Of a stretch of DNA of 64,000 bases, positions 45,301 through 57,565 are shown in pieces. The notes beneath the pieces were generated by a model. That model saw only the letters and a list, made by a program, of their open reading frames with translations. It did no database searches and was not told the DNA's origin. The stretch spans positions 27,567,614 through 27,631,613 of the forward strand of contig JARZZO010000008.1 of the NCBI GenBank assembly GCA_030544215.1. Direction: 5' to 3'. Within the stretch, counting starts at the first letter, position 1, and each line of letters starts with the position of its first letter. Source of the stretch: Zantedeschia hybrid cultivar (taxonomy: Eukaryota; Streptophyta; Magnoliopsida; Alismatales; Araceae). The translations under genes and the position numbers were made by a program.

Positions 45301-46854
45301 AAATGGTACCGAAGGCAGTGGGTGGATAAGTGGATGGAAAGAGGAGCACCAAAGCACTTTCGAAATGCCTTCAGGAATGGGTACCAGAGTAGCTTTTTTG
45401 GGAACGAGTACTTAAAGGGAGTTCAACTTCTTGATATAGAGGTCTAAGTTAGAGGATGTCCTTTCATGTTGATAATTACTGTTCGGCCATTTTAACTTAC
45501 TTTCTTGTGAATCTTTGACTAAGCAACTAATCAATAAGAAAGGGTGGAAAAATAATTGAGAAAAAAATGAAATAGGAGACAAGGCAATAGAAGGAATGTG
45601 AAGATTTTGGACTCAACCTTTGCATCCGAACACTTGCTGGTACATCTCAAAAAGACATGGACGAGCTATCTCATTTCTTGTTACAGAGAGCTATCAAATT
45701 ACTTGATTGGATGACTCTATTAAAGACACCGTTTGCATTATCCCTCCAACCCATGTACATGATACCTTGAAACTATTGTATTTATTACTATACCCCTGAT
45801 TAGAGTGCGTTTTTATGTCCATATCCTTACCATCAATGTCTACCTAGCTTAGTTATAGATGAGTTGGTGTTTAACTTAACTATAAGATGACAATTGTACT
45901 CTTAGAAAGAAAGAAAAAGAAAACAAAGGGAAACTTTCTTTTTTAGGACAGACGAGGGAAAGAGAAACTTTCTTTTCAACATTTTAACAGGTATTTTAAG
46001 AATGTAGCAACTAATATGATGCTTTTATAGTAGTGCACGTACTTTAGAAGAACTCCATATGACCAAACATGATATTTTCAATAAGAAAAGTAAGCATTAC
46101 TAAAAGTGTGTCTAGTTAAGTGATTATAAAAAAATATTCATTTATTTGATAATTATTGTTTGGAGGACCATAAACATAAACAAATCTATGGATTACATTC
46201 CTGAATTTGGTTCAAATTTCATGTTTTGCGATTTTATTCATTCCACGACATTTTTTTTGGTTCTTAGGGAAAGAAATTGGCCTCGCATGGACCAATTTCA
46301 CTCATTGAAATAGGTAATCTATTTAATGATCATCTCTTTGAGTTAAATTGGTAGACTTTTTTGTTTCTAAAAGAGAAAAGGTGCTCATTACGCTATTTTG
46401 TGAAAATTTAAATGAAAAAGGAAAAACATATGATAGCCTTGCAAATCCATCTTCTAAGATTATAATTATTTTAAAAAAAATTGAACATACTTAACTTTTG
46501 CATTTGGTTGACACAGAGCTTTCATTGACAGCTCCGAAATTGAGTTGATGCCAACTTTATCGGTCGGCATAATGTAAGCCAATCCCTTCTACATGCAAAA
46601 AGGTCTTCACGTTAAGTTGTATGGATAATTCAAAGTATTCGAAGTGTCTCTTTTCTTTCACAAATAAGAGCATCGGTACATGTAATTATTGAAGTTAACA
46701 ATTCCTATCGTTCCTATGATCTTATCCGATCCCTGATCCCCTTCTCATCTCCAAGCATATGTAATCGTTGGAATGAGGTCAATGTGGGTCCAGTAGCCGG
46801 GGACTATCCAAGATCCTATCATCACAAGTTTTCTTTTTTTCTGATGGAATTCTC
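42330..46854. other. AT-rich intergenic stretch, one possible orphan exon
   Basis: No complete gene recognised. On the minus strand 43766-43602 reads as a 55-codon open segment bounded by a CAG acceptor-like and a GTAGTA donor-like sequence (see findings). A G-rich run lies at 43878-43898. Otherwise the stretch is AT-rich and without recognisable repeats. Confidence 0.4.
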
Positions 46855-47240
46855 TGTTGGGTTTTCACTTAATATTGTGGTCCACTTGTAATGAATGGAC
46901 TACATAAACACACCAAAGGGTCTAGTTAGTGGAATACAGTTATTAGACTTAACCCATTAGGTGTCCATAATGATCTTTTAATGGGTGGGATCCATTTTAA
47001 ATTAAATGGGACTGGTCCCTCCTCTGTATAACAAGTACATGACTTCCCATGAGGTCATACGCATCAAGTTAGATAGAGAGAAGAAACCAGAGAGAGATCG
47101 TGTTCGGATTACACGCATCTCCGCGTTCGATGTTCGTGCGATTCGTGCACATGTGGGGATCGGTTTCCTCATCGTCTTCCTACTCTGTCTACGCTACAGA
47201 GGGATGGCTTCCGCTGCAGGTAATTCGCACATCCTTAACA
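46855..47240 (+). repeat. 5' LTR of Copia element C (386 bp)
   Basis: TGTTGGG...CTTAACA, followed by TGGTATCAGAGCCAGG at 47243 (Met-tRNA primer site). It matches the LTR at 56649-56993 at roughly 85% by eye. The five bases before it are TTCTC. Confidence 0.85.
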
Positions 47241-47242
47241 TG

Positions 47243-48483
47243 TGGTATCAGAGCCAGGTTGATGTTCTTAAGGCTCCGATTACGAGTTCTTCCTATTTCA
47301 TATGGTTACGGAATAGGAGAACATCCCCATTTTATTATTTTATTTTAATTTTTTTGGTTCACCGGACGGCGGCGAGATCACTGCGGAACGGAGGTGAATG
47401 CATTTTTTAGGCCCCTCAGGGTCTGACATAGTGCGCCCGGGCATGTGCGCCTGCGTAGGGGCGCCTCACTAATGGTAACCTGCAAGGTCCATTAAGTTCT
47501 GGATCTTAGGCCCATTTTTCTGGATATGTTTTGGGTCCATTAGTGGTCTTTAAAGTGTAAAGGGTCATTTTTTAAACAGTTTGGATATAAAAGCAGTTAT
47601 AGTGGATATGTTTGCATTTCTGTGTTTATTTCTGCAAATAGAAAGGGATATTTATGTAACGACATGCTAAAAACTTGTGTTTTGTCCATTTTAATTTAGT
47701 TTTGAGCATGATTAAAGTTTGTTTATGGACAAATAATTGTTGCAGTAAATTTAGGAGATATTTTTGTGATATTTTGACCTCCTTACAGTTTTAATTTATA
47801 AATGAATATCTCCATTTCATATTGCAATAATTATTATCTTTATATCTTTTTGCTCATATTAAGTGTTAATTTGACGTTATTATGATATTTTGTGGTAAAT
47901 TTTAGATTTCTAAATAGTTAGATAGATCACCAAAGTGGCACTAACTATGAAGAATGATAAAATTTAACCATTTTAAGTTTTAAATAATGTCATTAATGAG
48001 CATTTTAGTTATTTGTTATCATGTTAATTAAGGGGATGAAGTTTTAGAATTCAAAGTGTGTAAGTTGATCACTAAAGTGACCTTATGCATGGAGAATAAT
48101 AAAATATTCTCATTAAGAAATTAAAATGATATCAATTTTTTGTGTTTTTGGTTTGATTGTAGATTTAACTCTCAAAAGGAGTGTCTATTTTTATGTAATG
48201 AGAAAGATAGAATAAAAGTTATATGCATAGTGACTCTTGAGAGTTTTGTACCCAAAGGTGCTCTCTCTTGACATCAAAATATATATAAATTTTTTTTCTA
48301 TCACTTATGTTAATTTCTTGCTTGGGGAGTCTGTTCATTAGCATATTATAATTCTCTCCCAAAGTAGAAATTATAATGATGCAACTAGACAACTTGTTAA
48401 AGTAGTTCATTTCAGTTGCTGAATATATTTTGCAATTTAATATACTGCCTCATAATTGCAATATTTATTCCATTATCTTATAT
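47243..48483 (+). other. Leader of element C
   Basis: Non-coding, AT-rich, 1.2 kb between primer site and gag. The leader signals of A and B (hairpin array, branched fold) are not present. Confidence 0.6.
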
Positions 48484-49290
48484 ATGAGCATGTGTTTGTT
48501 TATTTCAGGTACTTTTCCCTTGTTTCCACCTCTTACTAGCAATGTGTCTTATCTGAATGGCACTAATTTCACTGAATGGAAACAAATGGTATTATTTTCT
48601 TTGGGGTGCATAGACTTAGATTTGGCTTTGCGTGAGGATAAGCCAACTCTACTTACTCTAGAAAGCACAATGGAACAGACGACTCATCTTGAGAAATGGG
48701 AAAAGTTCAACCGTCTTTACTTTCTATTCCTTCAGGGACATGTTAAACAGAACATTAATAAATCTATTCCAGAATAGAACATTGCTCGTGGATTTCTTAA
48801 AGTTATTGAGGAATAATTCATAAGTTCTGATAAAGCCAAAGCTAGCACTTTGATTGCCAAATTGTCCTCAATGAAATACACTAGTAGCAGTGTTTGAGAA
48901 CATATAATGATAATGAGGGATATTTCTGTTCAACTGAATACCATGAAAGTTATCATTTTAGTCACTTTCTTAGCTCATTTCATTATCAACTCTCTGCCTA
49001 GTGAATATGAGGCATTCAAGATCTCCTACAACACACATCAAGCTAAGTGGTCTGTCAATGAATTGATGACCACGCGTGTCTAGAAGGAAGAGAGATTGAG
49101 AGGAGAGATGAATTACACTGTTTTGTTTATCTCTCATAAAGTTAAAGATAGATCAGAAAAGAAGAAGGGTGTCTAGAAGAAGGGTAAGAAGGAGAACAAG
49201 TCAAAAGATAAAAATGACAAATGTTTCTTCTGCAAACTACCTGGACACATTAAGAAGGATTGTCTGAAAAGGAAGGCATGGTGTAAAAAG
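48484..49290 (+). pseudogene. gag: Copia gag of element C, decayed
   Basis: Starts at an ATG (48484) with LNGTNFTEWKQMVLFSLGCI and LDLALREDKP, typical of plant Copia gag. The frame is closed at 48775-48777 and by several later stops, but similarity continues to the CCHC knuckle CFFCKLPGHIKKDC (49222-49263). It belongs to a different Copia group from A and B. Confidence 0.8.
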
Positions 49291-50990
49291 AAAGGTAATC
49301 TCTCATCTCATGTTTTCTATGAGTCTCATTTAGTGAATGTTCCTAAAGATACATGGTGGATTGACTCATGTTCTATTGTGCATATTGCCACTTCTATGTA
49401 GGGATTCCTTTTCCAAAGGCCTCTGAATGAGGATAAGCAGGGCATCTTTTCAGGAAATAAGATGCCTCACAAGTCAAGGCCGTAGGAACTTATAGGATTT
49501 TTATAGAATCATGATTTGTTCTAGATTTAGAAGAAACTCTTTATGTACGATCTTTTAGTAGAAATTTGGTTTCAGTATCAAAACTTAATTAAAAAGGTTT
49601 TTGAGTCAGTCTTGGAAACTCTTCAGTTGAATTAATTAAAAATTCTCTGGTTATTGGTACCGATTCTCTATCTGATGGTTTATATAAATTGTGTCTTAAT
49701 AATGTGAATGAATAATCTCATAATATCCCGTATACTTCAGTTCTTATTGGCAACAAACGTAGTAGAGTTAATGAAAATTCATCCATGTTATGGCATAGGA
49801 GATTAGGGCATATCTCCATTAAGAGACTTAAGAGGTTAGTGAGAGAAGGAGTACTTCACACTCTCAATTTCATTGACTTTGAGACATGTGTTGATTGCAT
49901 TAAAGGAAAGCAAACACACATGCCTAATAAGGATGCCACTAGAAGTTTTGAAATTCTAGAAATAATTCACATTGATTTCTGTGGTCAGTTTTCACCCAGT
50001 TTGACTGGTGAGAGATGCTTTGTTACTTTTATAGATGACTATTTTAGATTCATGTATCTCTATTTACTTCTTGAAAATATGTTTTCAATGTCTTTAAAGA
50101 TCTCAAGATGGAAGTAGAGAAACAATTAGGAAAATTAATCAAGATAGTCAGGTCTGATAGAGGTGGTGAGTACTATGGTATGTATACATAGATAGGACAA
50201 AGGCTTAGACCATTAGTTAGATTTCTTAAAGAGGATGGTATTGTACTTCAGTACACTACTCCTGGCAGCCCACATCATAATGTGGTTGCAGAAAGAAGGA
50301 AACGAACGCTTAGGGAAATGGTCAGAGCAATGTTAGGTCATTCTACCCTTCCTTTATCATTGTGGGGTGAGGCTGTTAAGACTGCTGCACACATTGTGAA
50401 CAAGGTTCCCACGAAGTCTCCCTATGAGTTATAGTGTGGTAAGAAACCTTCTGTGAGTTATATGTGCACATAGGGGTGTTCAGTTGAGGCTAGATCATAC
50501 AATCCACATAAAAAGGCTTTTGATCTCAAACCAACTATTGGATTCTTCATTGGTTATCTAAAGAGATGAAAATGATATAGAATTTATTGTCAGTCACATG
50601 TTCCTATCATTATAGAGACAGATATGACAAGATTTCTTGAAGACGGTGGAGTTAGTGGGAGTGGACCTTCTTGAGAGATTTCTTTTGAGGAGTTACAGGA
50701 TCAAGATGAAACGCCTATAACAACTGACAACATTATTCTCATATTCATTCCTTGGAATGATATTTTGAGGAAACAAGTAGTTGTAGTTGGTCCACCTCAA
50801 GTTGCTCTAAAGCAAGTGGATGTCGCAGTAGTTGACCAACCACCTCCTCAGGTGGATCAGGAGCTAACACTGCGTCAATATGAAAGAGTAAGGAGACATG
50901 CTATATCTTATGAGTTTATAGTGTACTTACAAGTGGACATTGTGGACATGAGTGACATTGATAATCCAGTGACATTTTCACAAGTCATGA
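49291..50990 (+). pseudogene. pol: Copia pol of element C, 5' part: protease and integrase
   Basis: Degraded protease near 49356 (WWIDSCSIVHIA; the Gly of the usual D-S-G is Cys). HHCC region from 49785 (LWHRRLGHIS, then CVDCIKGKQ). Integrase core with HIDFCG near 49969, RSDRGGEYY near 50151 and AERRKRTL near 50287. Several stops and frameshifts. The frame 50765-50990 is the linker before reverse transcriptase and is cut by the Gypsy solo LTR at 50991. Confidence 0.8.
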
Positions 50991-53404
50991 TGTAATGACC
51001 CGCCACCCTATAATCGGGAATCCGATTACTAAATGGGTACCGAATCATTAATTAGGAACCAAACCAGGATCTAAGTAAGTCTGGGAAATAAATAATAAAC
51101 TAAGCTAAACATCCACATCGCATTGAATTGAAATGAAGGTGCAGGAATTTAAAATTATTACAATGCGACTCGATACAGCAAATAATTACATACTCCAACT
51201 GAAAAGAAATAATTAAACATACAGGCCAGAAATAAATAACAACTACGTCGGGGCATACCCCGGAACAACCGCAGAAGACGCTCAACACACGGCCGCACAC
51301 GCCGCTCTAGGTCTGCTGGGAGTCCTCACCTGAAAACCGCAGGGGTGAGTCTCAAGACAAGACTCAGTAGGGATCCTTCGATCCCCACTGCCCACGCACA
51401 CACCCACAAGTGCAAAATATAGCTAACGGTAAGGTAACAAGCACAGTAGTAGGTACAATTCCTAATTCTCAACGTGAAATCACATGCAGTCGAAGTGTAT
51501 TAAACATGCATATTTCTAAACTAACCGACAAGGGAACCCACGACTGCCGCCTCGATAGAACACGTCGACCACATAAACAAATGGTGGGAAAAACCTCGAC
51601 CCGCTGAGACCAAACAGTGACCCCTTGGATAGCACGCTGGCCACCTCGGCGGTCACTCCTTCCCTCAGCAAACCTCGACCCGCTGAGACCAAACAGTAAC
51701 CCCTCGGATAGCACGCTGACTACTCCGGCCCAATTGGCTCAGGTGGTTACTCCTTCCCCCAGCACGAGTGACACTTCAAAGGTACCTCTCCGACACCGGT
51801 ACAAGCTAGCTAACCCCGGGGTTCACCGGGTGACCCTCTCCACTAGGCGTCACCCCGCCACTGCTCCCGTCAGCGTTGTGTCCCTCCGCACCGACACAGG
51901 GTGTAGAACGCTACAACTGTCACTCTAAGTCCACCGAAACAGAAAACACGGCACGGTGCGATCCGGTCACGGAGGAAGTCCACGGTCGCACGACACCCAA
52001 TGCAGTGCCATCCGGTCACGAAGAGTTCATCACATCGAGTACATTAACAGCATGCATTAACCAACTATCTAGCAGTGTAAACACATTTTACTGGCATGAA
52101 TTAGTGAGGTTCTGTCTTGAATCGCGTCGCCCAAGGCCGACGCCATTCAAGCTCCATGTACAGGTTCATGTAAAACAGTCTTCAGAATCAGGCCTTAAAA
52201 GGCGTCGACACCAGTGGTCGCCTTTTGAAAGGCGTCGACATCCTCAGATGCCGTTCAACACAGAAATCCGGAAATTCCAAAGCCCTTACTCAGGGGATTT
52301 CTGCCTTAAAAGGCGTCATGACTACCTGACGCTATTCAAAACGCGTCGCCCACCCATGACGTCTTTTAGTCCTAGAAATCCCCGAACTGGCAGACTCTCT
52401 GTCAGGTGATTCCTGTCTAAAAGGCATCGTGATGGCCCGACGTCCTTCAAAAAGGCGTCGTCCATGCACGACGTCTTTCAATCCCAGGAACCAGAGTTGC
52501 CATGAGCCCGAGGGCTCCCCTTTTCAACCCAAACAACCCAAAAATTACCCAAAAACGGAGGAGAAAGAGGGGCAATACAATCCATAGGAAATCACATTCA
52601 TAGAAAATCCCCCATATCATCAAAAGAACTCCTAAACATGCTCATTCTACCCCGCAGAACCAAAGGTCTACAACATGCATAGACGGGGGAAAAACATGGC
52701 TTAAACACGATGCTGTGGGAACCGTCACCCTACCGGATACTTGAACGCCTCCGAGCTTCAAGCCGTCCACCTGTCTCGCCCCACGCCGCCGTCGGTACCA
52801 CCGTGGTCGTCCTTACTCCACCGTGACGTCGGCCGCCGTCCGGAGAGTAGAACGCCGCAGTGGAAGTGGAGGTGGTAGTGGTAGGAGCTAGATAGAGGAT
52901 GGAGTGGAGGGAGAGATGAAACGGTGGGAGGAAAAGAGGGAGGAGGAGGGATCGCCGCCGAGTTCGCCGGAGGGGAAGGAGAGAAAGAGAGAAGGAGAAA
53001 ATGAGGGAAAGAAGGAGGGCTCGCGGGGTTAACCAGAGACTGGCTAAAACGCGTCGACATCCACGGACGTCTATCAGGTGACGTGACGGCCGCTCTGACA
53101 AAAGTCTGAAACGCGTCGTCCTACACAGACGCCGTTCAGACAACTTGTCAGGGCCGTACTCTGACACACCCAGAGTCGCAGTCCGAAAGGCGTCGTCCCA
53201 CGCGGACGCCGTTCAGATGACGTGACAGAACCTAAAACGCGTGGCACCCACGTGGCAGAACCTAAAACGCGTCTGCAACGGTGGACGCCGTTCAAACCGC
53301 ATCTCGCGGGCTCGACGCGAAACATCACAGAGCCCCAGACCCCACTAGGGCCAGAACTGCAGGGTCCGACCCGGAAACCGGATCCGAAAGTCTCGATCCT
53401 TACA
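50991..53404 (-). mobile_element. Ty3/Gypsy solo LTR (2414 bp) with perfect 5-bp duplication
   Basis: TGTAATGACCC...CCTTACA, flanked by CATGA on both sides (50986-50990 and 53405-53409), inserted in the pol of element C. No internal region, hence a solo LTR. Orientation is probably minus, because a CT-rich tract follows on that strand (53030 down to 52900). It holds at least eleven copies of a 34-bp palindrome shared with the start of the window. Open frames of 100-177 codons inside it match no known protein. Confidence 0.85.
52117..53295. repeat. Array of 34-bp palindromes in the solo LTR
   Basis: Units start at 52117, 52195, 52225, 52306, 52336, 52417, 52448, 53044, 53106, 53183 and 53262. 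Consensus TTGAAnnGCGTC, ten bases, GACGCnnTTCAA. The spacer is ten bases in every unit and its sequence is variable. From 52195 to 52480 units come in pairs 30-31 bp apart inside a degenerate 111-bp tandem repeat. Confidence 0.8.
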
Positions 53405-54540
53405 CATGAAGTGTGAAAAATTCACCTATTAGTTTGAAACCATGAAGGAAGAGCTTCACTTAATAGCTAAAAACCAAGTCTGGGATTTCGTTGACTTGCC
53501 AAAGGGGTCCAAACTTATTAGATGCAAATGGATATTTAAAACTAAAGTAGACTCCAAAGACAAAGTTGAGCGATATAAGGCCATTGGTGGCTAAGGGTTT
53601 CACTTAAAGGAAAGGCATTGACTATGATGGGATCTTCTCTCCGGTTTCCAAGAAACTCTCATTCAGAATAGTCGTGGCCTTGGTAGTTCATTTTGACTTA
53701 GAGTTACACCAAATAGATGTGAAAATGACTTTCCTCAATGGAAACATAGATAAAGAAGTGTATATGGAGCAGCCTCAAGGGTTTCATGCTAATGGAAAAG
53801 AACACTTAATATGCAAATTAAGGAAATCCATTTACGGACTTAAGCAAGCCTCTTGCCAATAGTTTATAATGTTTAATAAAATTATACTTTCTTTTGGGTT
53901 TAAGGAAAATATTGTTGATGAATGTTTGTACCTAAAGATCAGTGGGAGTAAATTCATCATCTTACTTTTGTATGTGGATGACATTTTGCTTGCTAGTAGT
54001 GATCTTGGTATATTGCACGAAATGAAGGCTTTTCTTTTTAAAAACTTTGAGATGATAGATAAGGGTGATGCCTACTATGTTTTGGGCATTGAGATCGCTA
54101 GAGATGGACTCTCAGGCACTCTTGGTCATTCTCAGAAAGCTTATGTCTCAAAGGTATTGGAAAGATTCAAAATACAGTCCTGTGCACCTGATAAAGTACT
54201 CATTGTAAAAAGTGATAAATTCAGTGAATTGCAGTGTCTCAGAAATGACTTAGAAAAAAAGCATATGGAGCTTGTCCCATGTGCTTCAACCGTTGGGAGC
54301 TTGATGCACCTTCAGACTTGTACATGTCCATGTATTGCTTTTGCCGTAGGTATGCTCAACAAGTACCAGAGCAACCCAGGTATGGATCATTAGAAGGCTG
54401 CCAAGAAAGTTATGCATTATCTCAAAGGTACGATGGATTACATGCTCACATATAGGAGGTCAGATTAGTTGGAGGTCATTGCATATTCTGATGTTGATTT
54501 TGGCGGCTGTTTTGACTCGAGGAAGTCCACTACGTAAGGT
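53405..54540 (+). pseudogene. pol: Copia pol of element C, 3' part: reverse transcriptase and start of RNase H
   Basis: Continues the frame cut by the solo LTR. Reverse transcriptase motifs: RCKWIFKTKVD near 53520, VKMTFLNGNI near 53720, YGLKQAS near 53833, LLYVDDILLA near 53966, then HSQKAYVSKVLERF. RNase H begins near 54470 (AYSDVDFGGCFDSRKS) and is cut near 54541 by the LTR of element D. Stops at 53438, 53860 and 54391 and a frameshift near 53590. Confidence 0.85.
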
Positions 54541-54545
54541 TCTCT

Positions 54546-56090
54546 TGTTTCTCGGGATCGCGAATGCAGTAGAATTAATAAAATAAGTAATGCGATCTCT
54601 GTCTGTTTCGATAAACAAAAACCCGAAAAATGGTGATCAGTTATCACCTTGTGCGGATTCGAATCCGCATTCTAACAGTTATGTTAGTGTGACACCGCCA
54701 ACTGCGCCGACGTCTGGCCTCTAGCGTAGTCCACGCGATCTTTCTCACGACGAATTTCCTTATGTTCCTCATTCCTTCTACCCCACGAACCATACGTCGT
54801 TCGCCACAACGACCGCCGCAACGCGCGGTCGAATTCCTGTCTCACGGGAGTCAAAGAGGACGTCAGAGCGGGCCCTAGAGAGGGGGCCGGCTAGGGGCGC
54901 CAGAGAGAGAGGGAGAGAGGAGAGGGCGGCCAGGGCTGAGCAGCAGCTTGGCCTGCTCAGCCCACTTGCTATCCTTTCATACTTATCGCGCAATTATTCA
55001 TAAAAATCCCAAAAAAGTACAAAACCTACTTTTAATCCATCGCCTTAAGAATCTTTTGTGTGTGACCCTCTAGGCCCAACTATCAGTCTAATTAATAGCC
55101 TAATAAGTCCAGTGACTCCTTATTGACTTAATTAGTCAATTAATAACTCATATTAATTAATTAATCAACCGAATTAATGTCATACATTCAATTCGGTCGG
55201 ACCTCCGATCACGTTAGGTGCCAAGCAACACCGCGCGAACCCAGAAGGTATTGGGATTAAGCAATCCACTTTTGGAACCTTTCCGCCGACAGTTACCACG
55301 TGGATATAATCTTTTATTTTGACAATGCTTTCGAGTCAACTCAGGGTATGGTGAACCGTCAAACCCTAACCGATCGACTTACTTGGATCGGATGCTGCTG
55401 CATAATATCGAAAAACTCATTTCTTGATATTATTGTCTGCCCTGGCCAGAGACTCTTACGCATCCTACCTAGAGCATTCTCTCTCTTGGTACCGTAGGCG
55501 AATGATTCCTTATTGAACATTCAATTCCCTTCAACAGTATTATACTGTACTTGATCCTTGGCTATTTAGAATCCCATGAATAGAGATCTATAAACCAAAG
55601 TCAAAGTATAGAAATCTACCGACAAGGTATTCTTGATGTCTCAGGTCTGATGACCATCCTCGCAACTGTGACAATATAATCAAGTTAGTTAACAGTTAGG
55701 TATATTACCATCCAGCGATTCAGTCGGATTAGTTCAATGAACTCATTCTCTAATGAGTACCTACAGATTCGTTTTAGTGTCTCCACACAAGTGACTATGA
55801 GATCAGTCACCCTTATCATATGAGCAGGAGTAATCTGTACTAGTCTAACCGGATATCTTATGTCCTTCTCAGATATCCTTTGACTAAGAACAATTAAGAA
55901 TATGTGTATATAAGTGATCAGTTTCATTAGTATGATCTCATTATAATTTGATCATTATTGCACATATTTACGGACTTCATTATAAGACGATAATAAAATG
56001 AATTACACATAATAAAATAATGCCGTATTATTAATAAATAAATGAGATTATATAGTATCATATTGGCTTGTAGGCCACCTAAGACTAACA
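54546..56090 (-). repeat. 3' LTR of Copia element D (A-type), minus strand
   Basis: On the minus strand starts TGTTAG (56090) and ends GAGAAACA (54546), 1545 bp. It aligns with LTRs A and E. It carries the same U3 hairpin seen in A and B (55851-55878, GGATATCT/AGATATCC). Confidence 0.85.
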
Positions 56091-56648
56091 ATCTCACACT
56101 TACACTAAAGCCAATCACCTTTATGTAATATACTTATAGCCTCTAGAAGACGCTCAAACACAATTTGAGACAATGACTTTGTCAGTGAATCTGCTACATT
56201 ATCGGCAGATGGAACTCTTTCCACCACTACATCTTCTCTAGAAATAATCTCTCTGATAAGATGAAAGTATATCAGAATATGCTTCGATTTCTGATGAGAC
56301 CACGACTCTTTTGTTTGAGCAATTGTCCTATTGTTGTCGCACAATAGCGAAACATGATCAGAGATACTGGGAACTACGCCGCGGTCGGTGATGAACTTCT
56401 TTAACCACACTGTTTCCTTGGCGGCTTCAGCTACAGCGAGGTACTCAACTTCCGTCGTCGAATCTGTAGAGGTTTCCTGCTTGGCACTTTTTCAGTACAC
56501 TGCGCATCCATTCAAAATGAACACAAAACCAAATGTAGACTTGCTATCTTCTGGATTTGACTGAAAATTCGAGTAAGTAAAGTTTCGCAGTTTCAAGTCA
56601 CCTTATTCATAGACAAGAAACATATCTTTAACTTTTCTCAAGTACTTG
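56091..56648 (-). pseudogene. pol: RNase H end of Copia pol, element D, minus strand
   Basis: Minus-strand translation gives an RNase H C-terminus: EAAKETVWLKKFITDRG, then NVADSLTKSLSQ and the KGDWL end (stop next to 56105), very like the end of element B. Upstream (56411-56648) the frame is broken by stops but still readable (FGFVFILNGCAVY). It stops at 56648, where the LTR of element C begins, so reverse transcriptase, integrase and gag are missing. Confidence 0.85.
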
Positions 56649-56993
56649 TGTTGAATTGGCCACACGAACACACCATATGATCTAGTTAGTGAAATGCGGT
56701 TATTGGGCTTAACCCATTAGGTGCTCATTAGGATCTTTTAATGGGTGGGATCTATTTTAGATTAAATAGGACTGATCCCTCCTCTCTATATAACAAGCAC
56801 ATGGCTCCTCATGACGCATCAAGTGAGATAGAGAGAGGAAATTAGAGGGAGATCGTGTTCGGGTTACATGCATCTCCGCGTCTGGCGTTCGTGCAGTTCG
56901 TACACATGTGGGGATCGGTTTCCTCGTCGCGTTCCTTTTCCGCCTACGTTATAGAGGGATGACTTCCGCTAGAGGTAATTCGCACATTCCTAA
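56649..56993 (+). repeat. 3' LTR of Copia element C
   Basis: TGTTGAATTGG...CCTAAAA, matching the 5' LTR (46855-47240) with a deletion near its left end. The five bases after it, CTCTC, match TTCTC before the 5' LTR at four of five positions, so these may be the outer ends of one old insertion. Confidence 0.75.
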
Positions 56994-57035
56994 AACTCTC
57001 ATCACAAGTTGAACCGTTTTGTCATCTAATCATTA

Positions 57036-57560
57036 AGAGTAATACTTGCTGCAATGCCATGCATTGCAATCAATACATGGCACAAAAATAGTCCGAACGG
57101 ACCGGATTGGACGGTTGCTGTGCAACTCGTCTAAAATTTACGGGGTCCGTTTGGGGGGCATTTTTTTTTAAAAAAATTTTCTTGTCGATTTTTTAAATTT
57201 TTTTAGAGCGTCTAATAAAAAATCTGACAGTACATCTTGGTTGTTCGGGTCGGCCCCGACCCGACCATATATTTTTTTTCAAAAATAAAATTGGACATGA
57301 ACCTCGATTTACGTGCAAAATATTTTTTTGAGGAAAAATATATAGTCGGGTCGGGGCTGGCCCGAGCAACCCATGTGTACTGTCGAATTTTTGATCGGAC
57401 ACTTCAAAAAATTAAAAAAATCTGACAAAAAAATAAAAAAAATAAAAAACACCCCCCAAACGGCCCCCTAAATTTTGGATGGGCTGCACATCAACCGTCC
57501 GATCTGAATCCGTTTCGGACGACTGCTGTGCCATGCATGCCATTACAACAAGTATTACTC
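57036..57560. mobile_element. Foldback MITE with arms of about 250 bp
   Basis: Almost the whole element is one imperfect inverted repeat: GAGTAATACTTG at the left against GTATTACTC at the right, and, inside, TCGGGTCGGCCCCGACCCGA against TCGGGTCGGGGCTGGCCCGA. The loop is near 57295-57325. CATTA occurs at both edges (57031-57035, 57561-57565). No coding capacity; the frames seen on opposite strands are the two arms. Confidence 0.75.
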
Positions 57561-57565
57561 CATTA

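Noticed and set aside
47006..47410. 134-codon frame over the C LTR
   Set aside because: It runs through the LTR end and primer site; chance frame.
51617..52409. Frames of 103 and 177 codons inside the Gypsy solo LTR
   Set aside because: They cross the palindrome array and tandem repeats, lack domains, and LTRs of this kind are normally non-coding.
52117..52481. Reading the 34-bp palindromes as a CRISPR array or as recombinase sites
   Set aside because: This is plant DNA, the spacers are 10 nt and the repeats are degenerate palindromes; the match to the 34-bp length of loxP is coincidental, as arm and spacer sizes differ.
52730..53167. 145-codon minus-strand frame rich in Ser/Leu/Pro
   Set aside because: Compositional, from the CT-rich tract of the LTR.
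57193..57425. Pair of frames on opposite strands
   Set aside because: They are the two arms of the foldback element.
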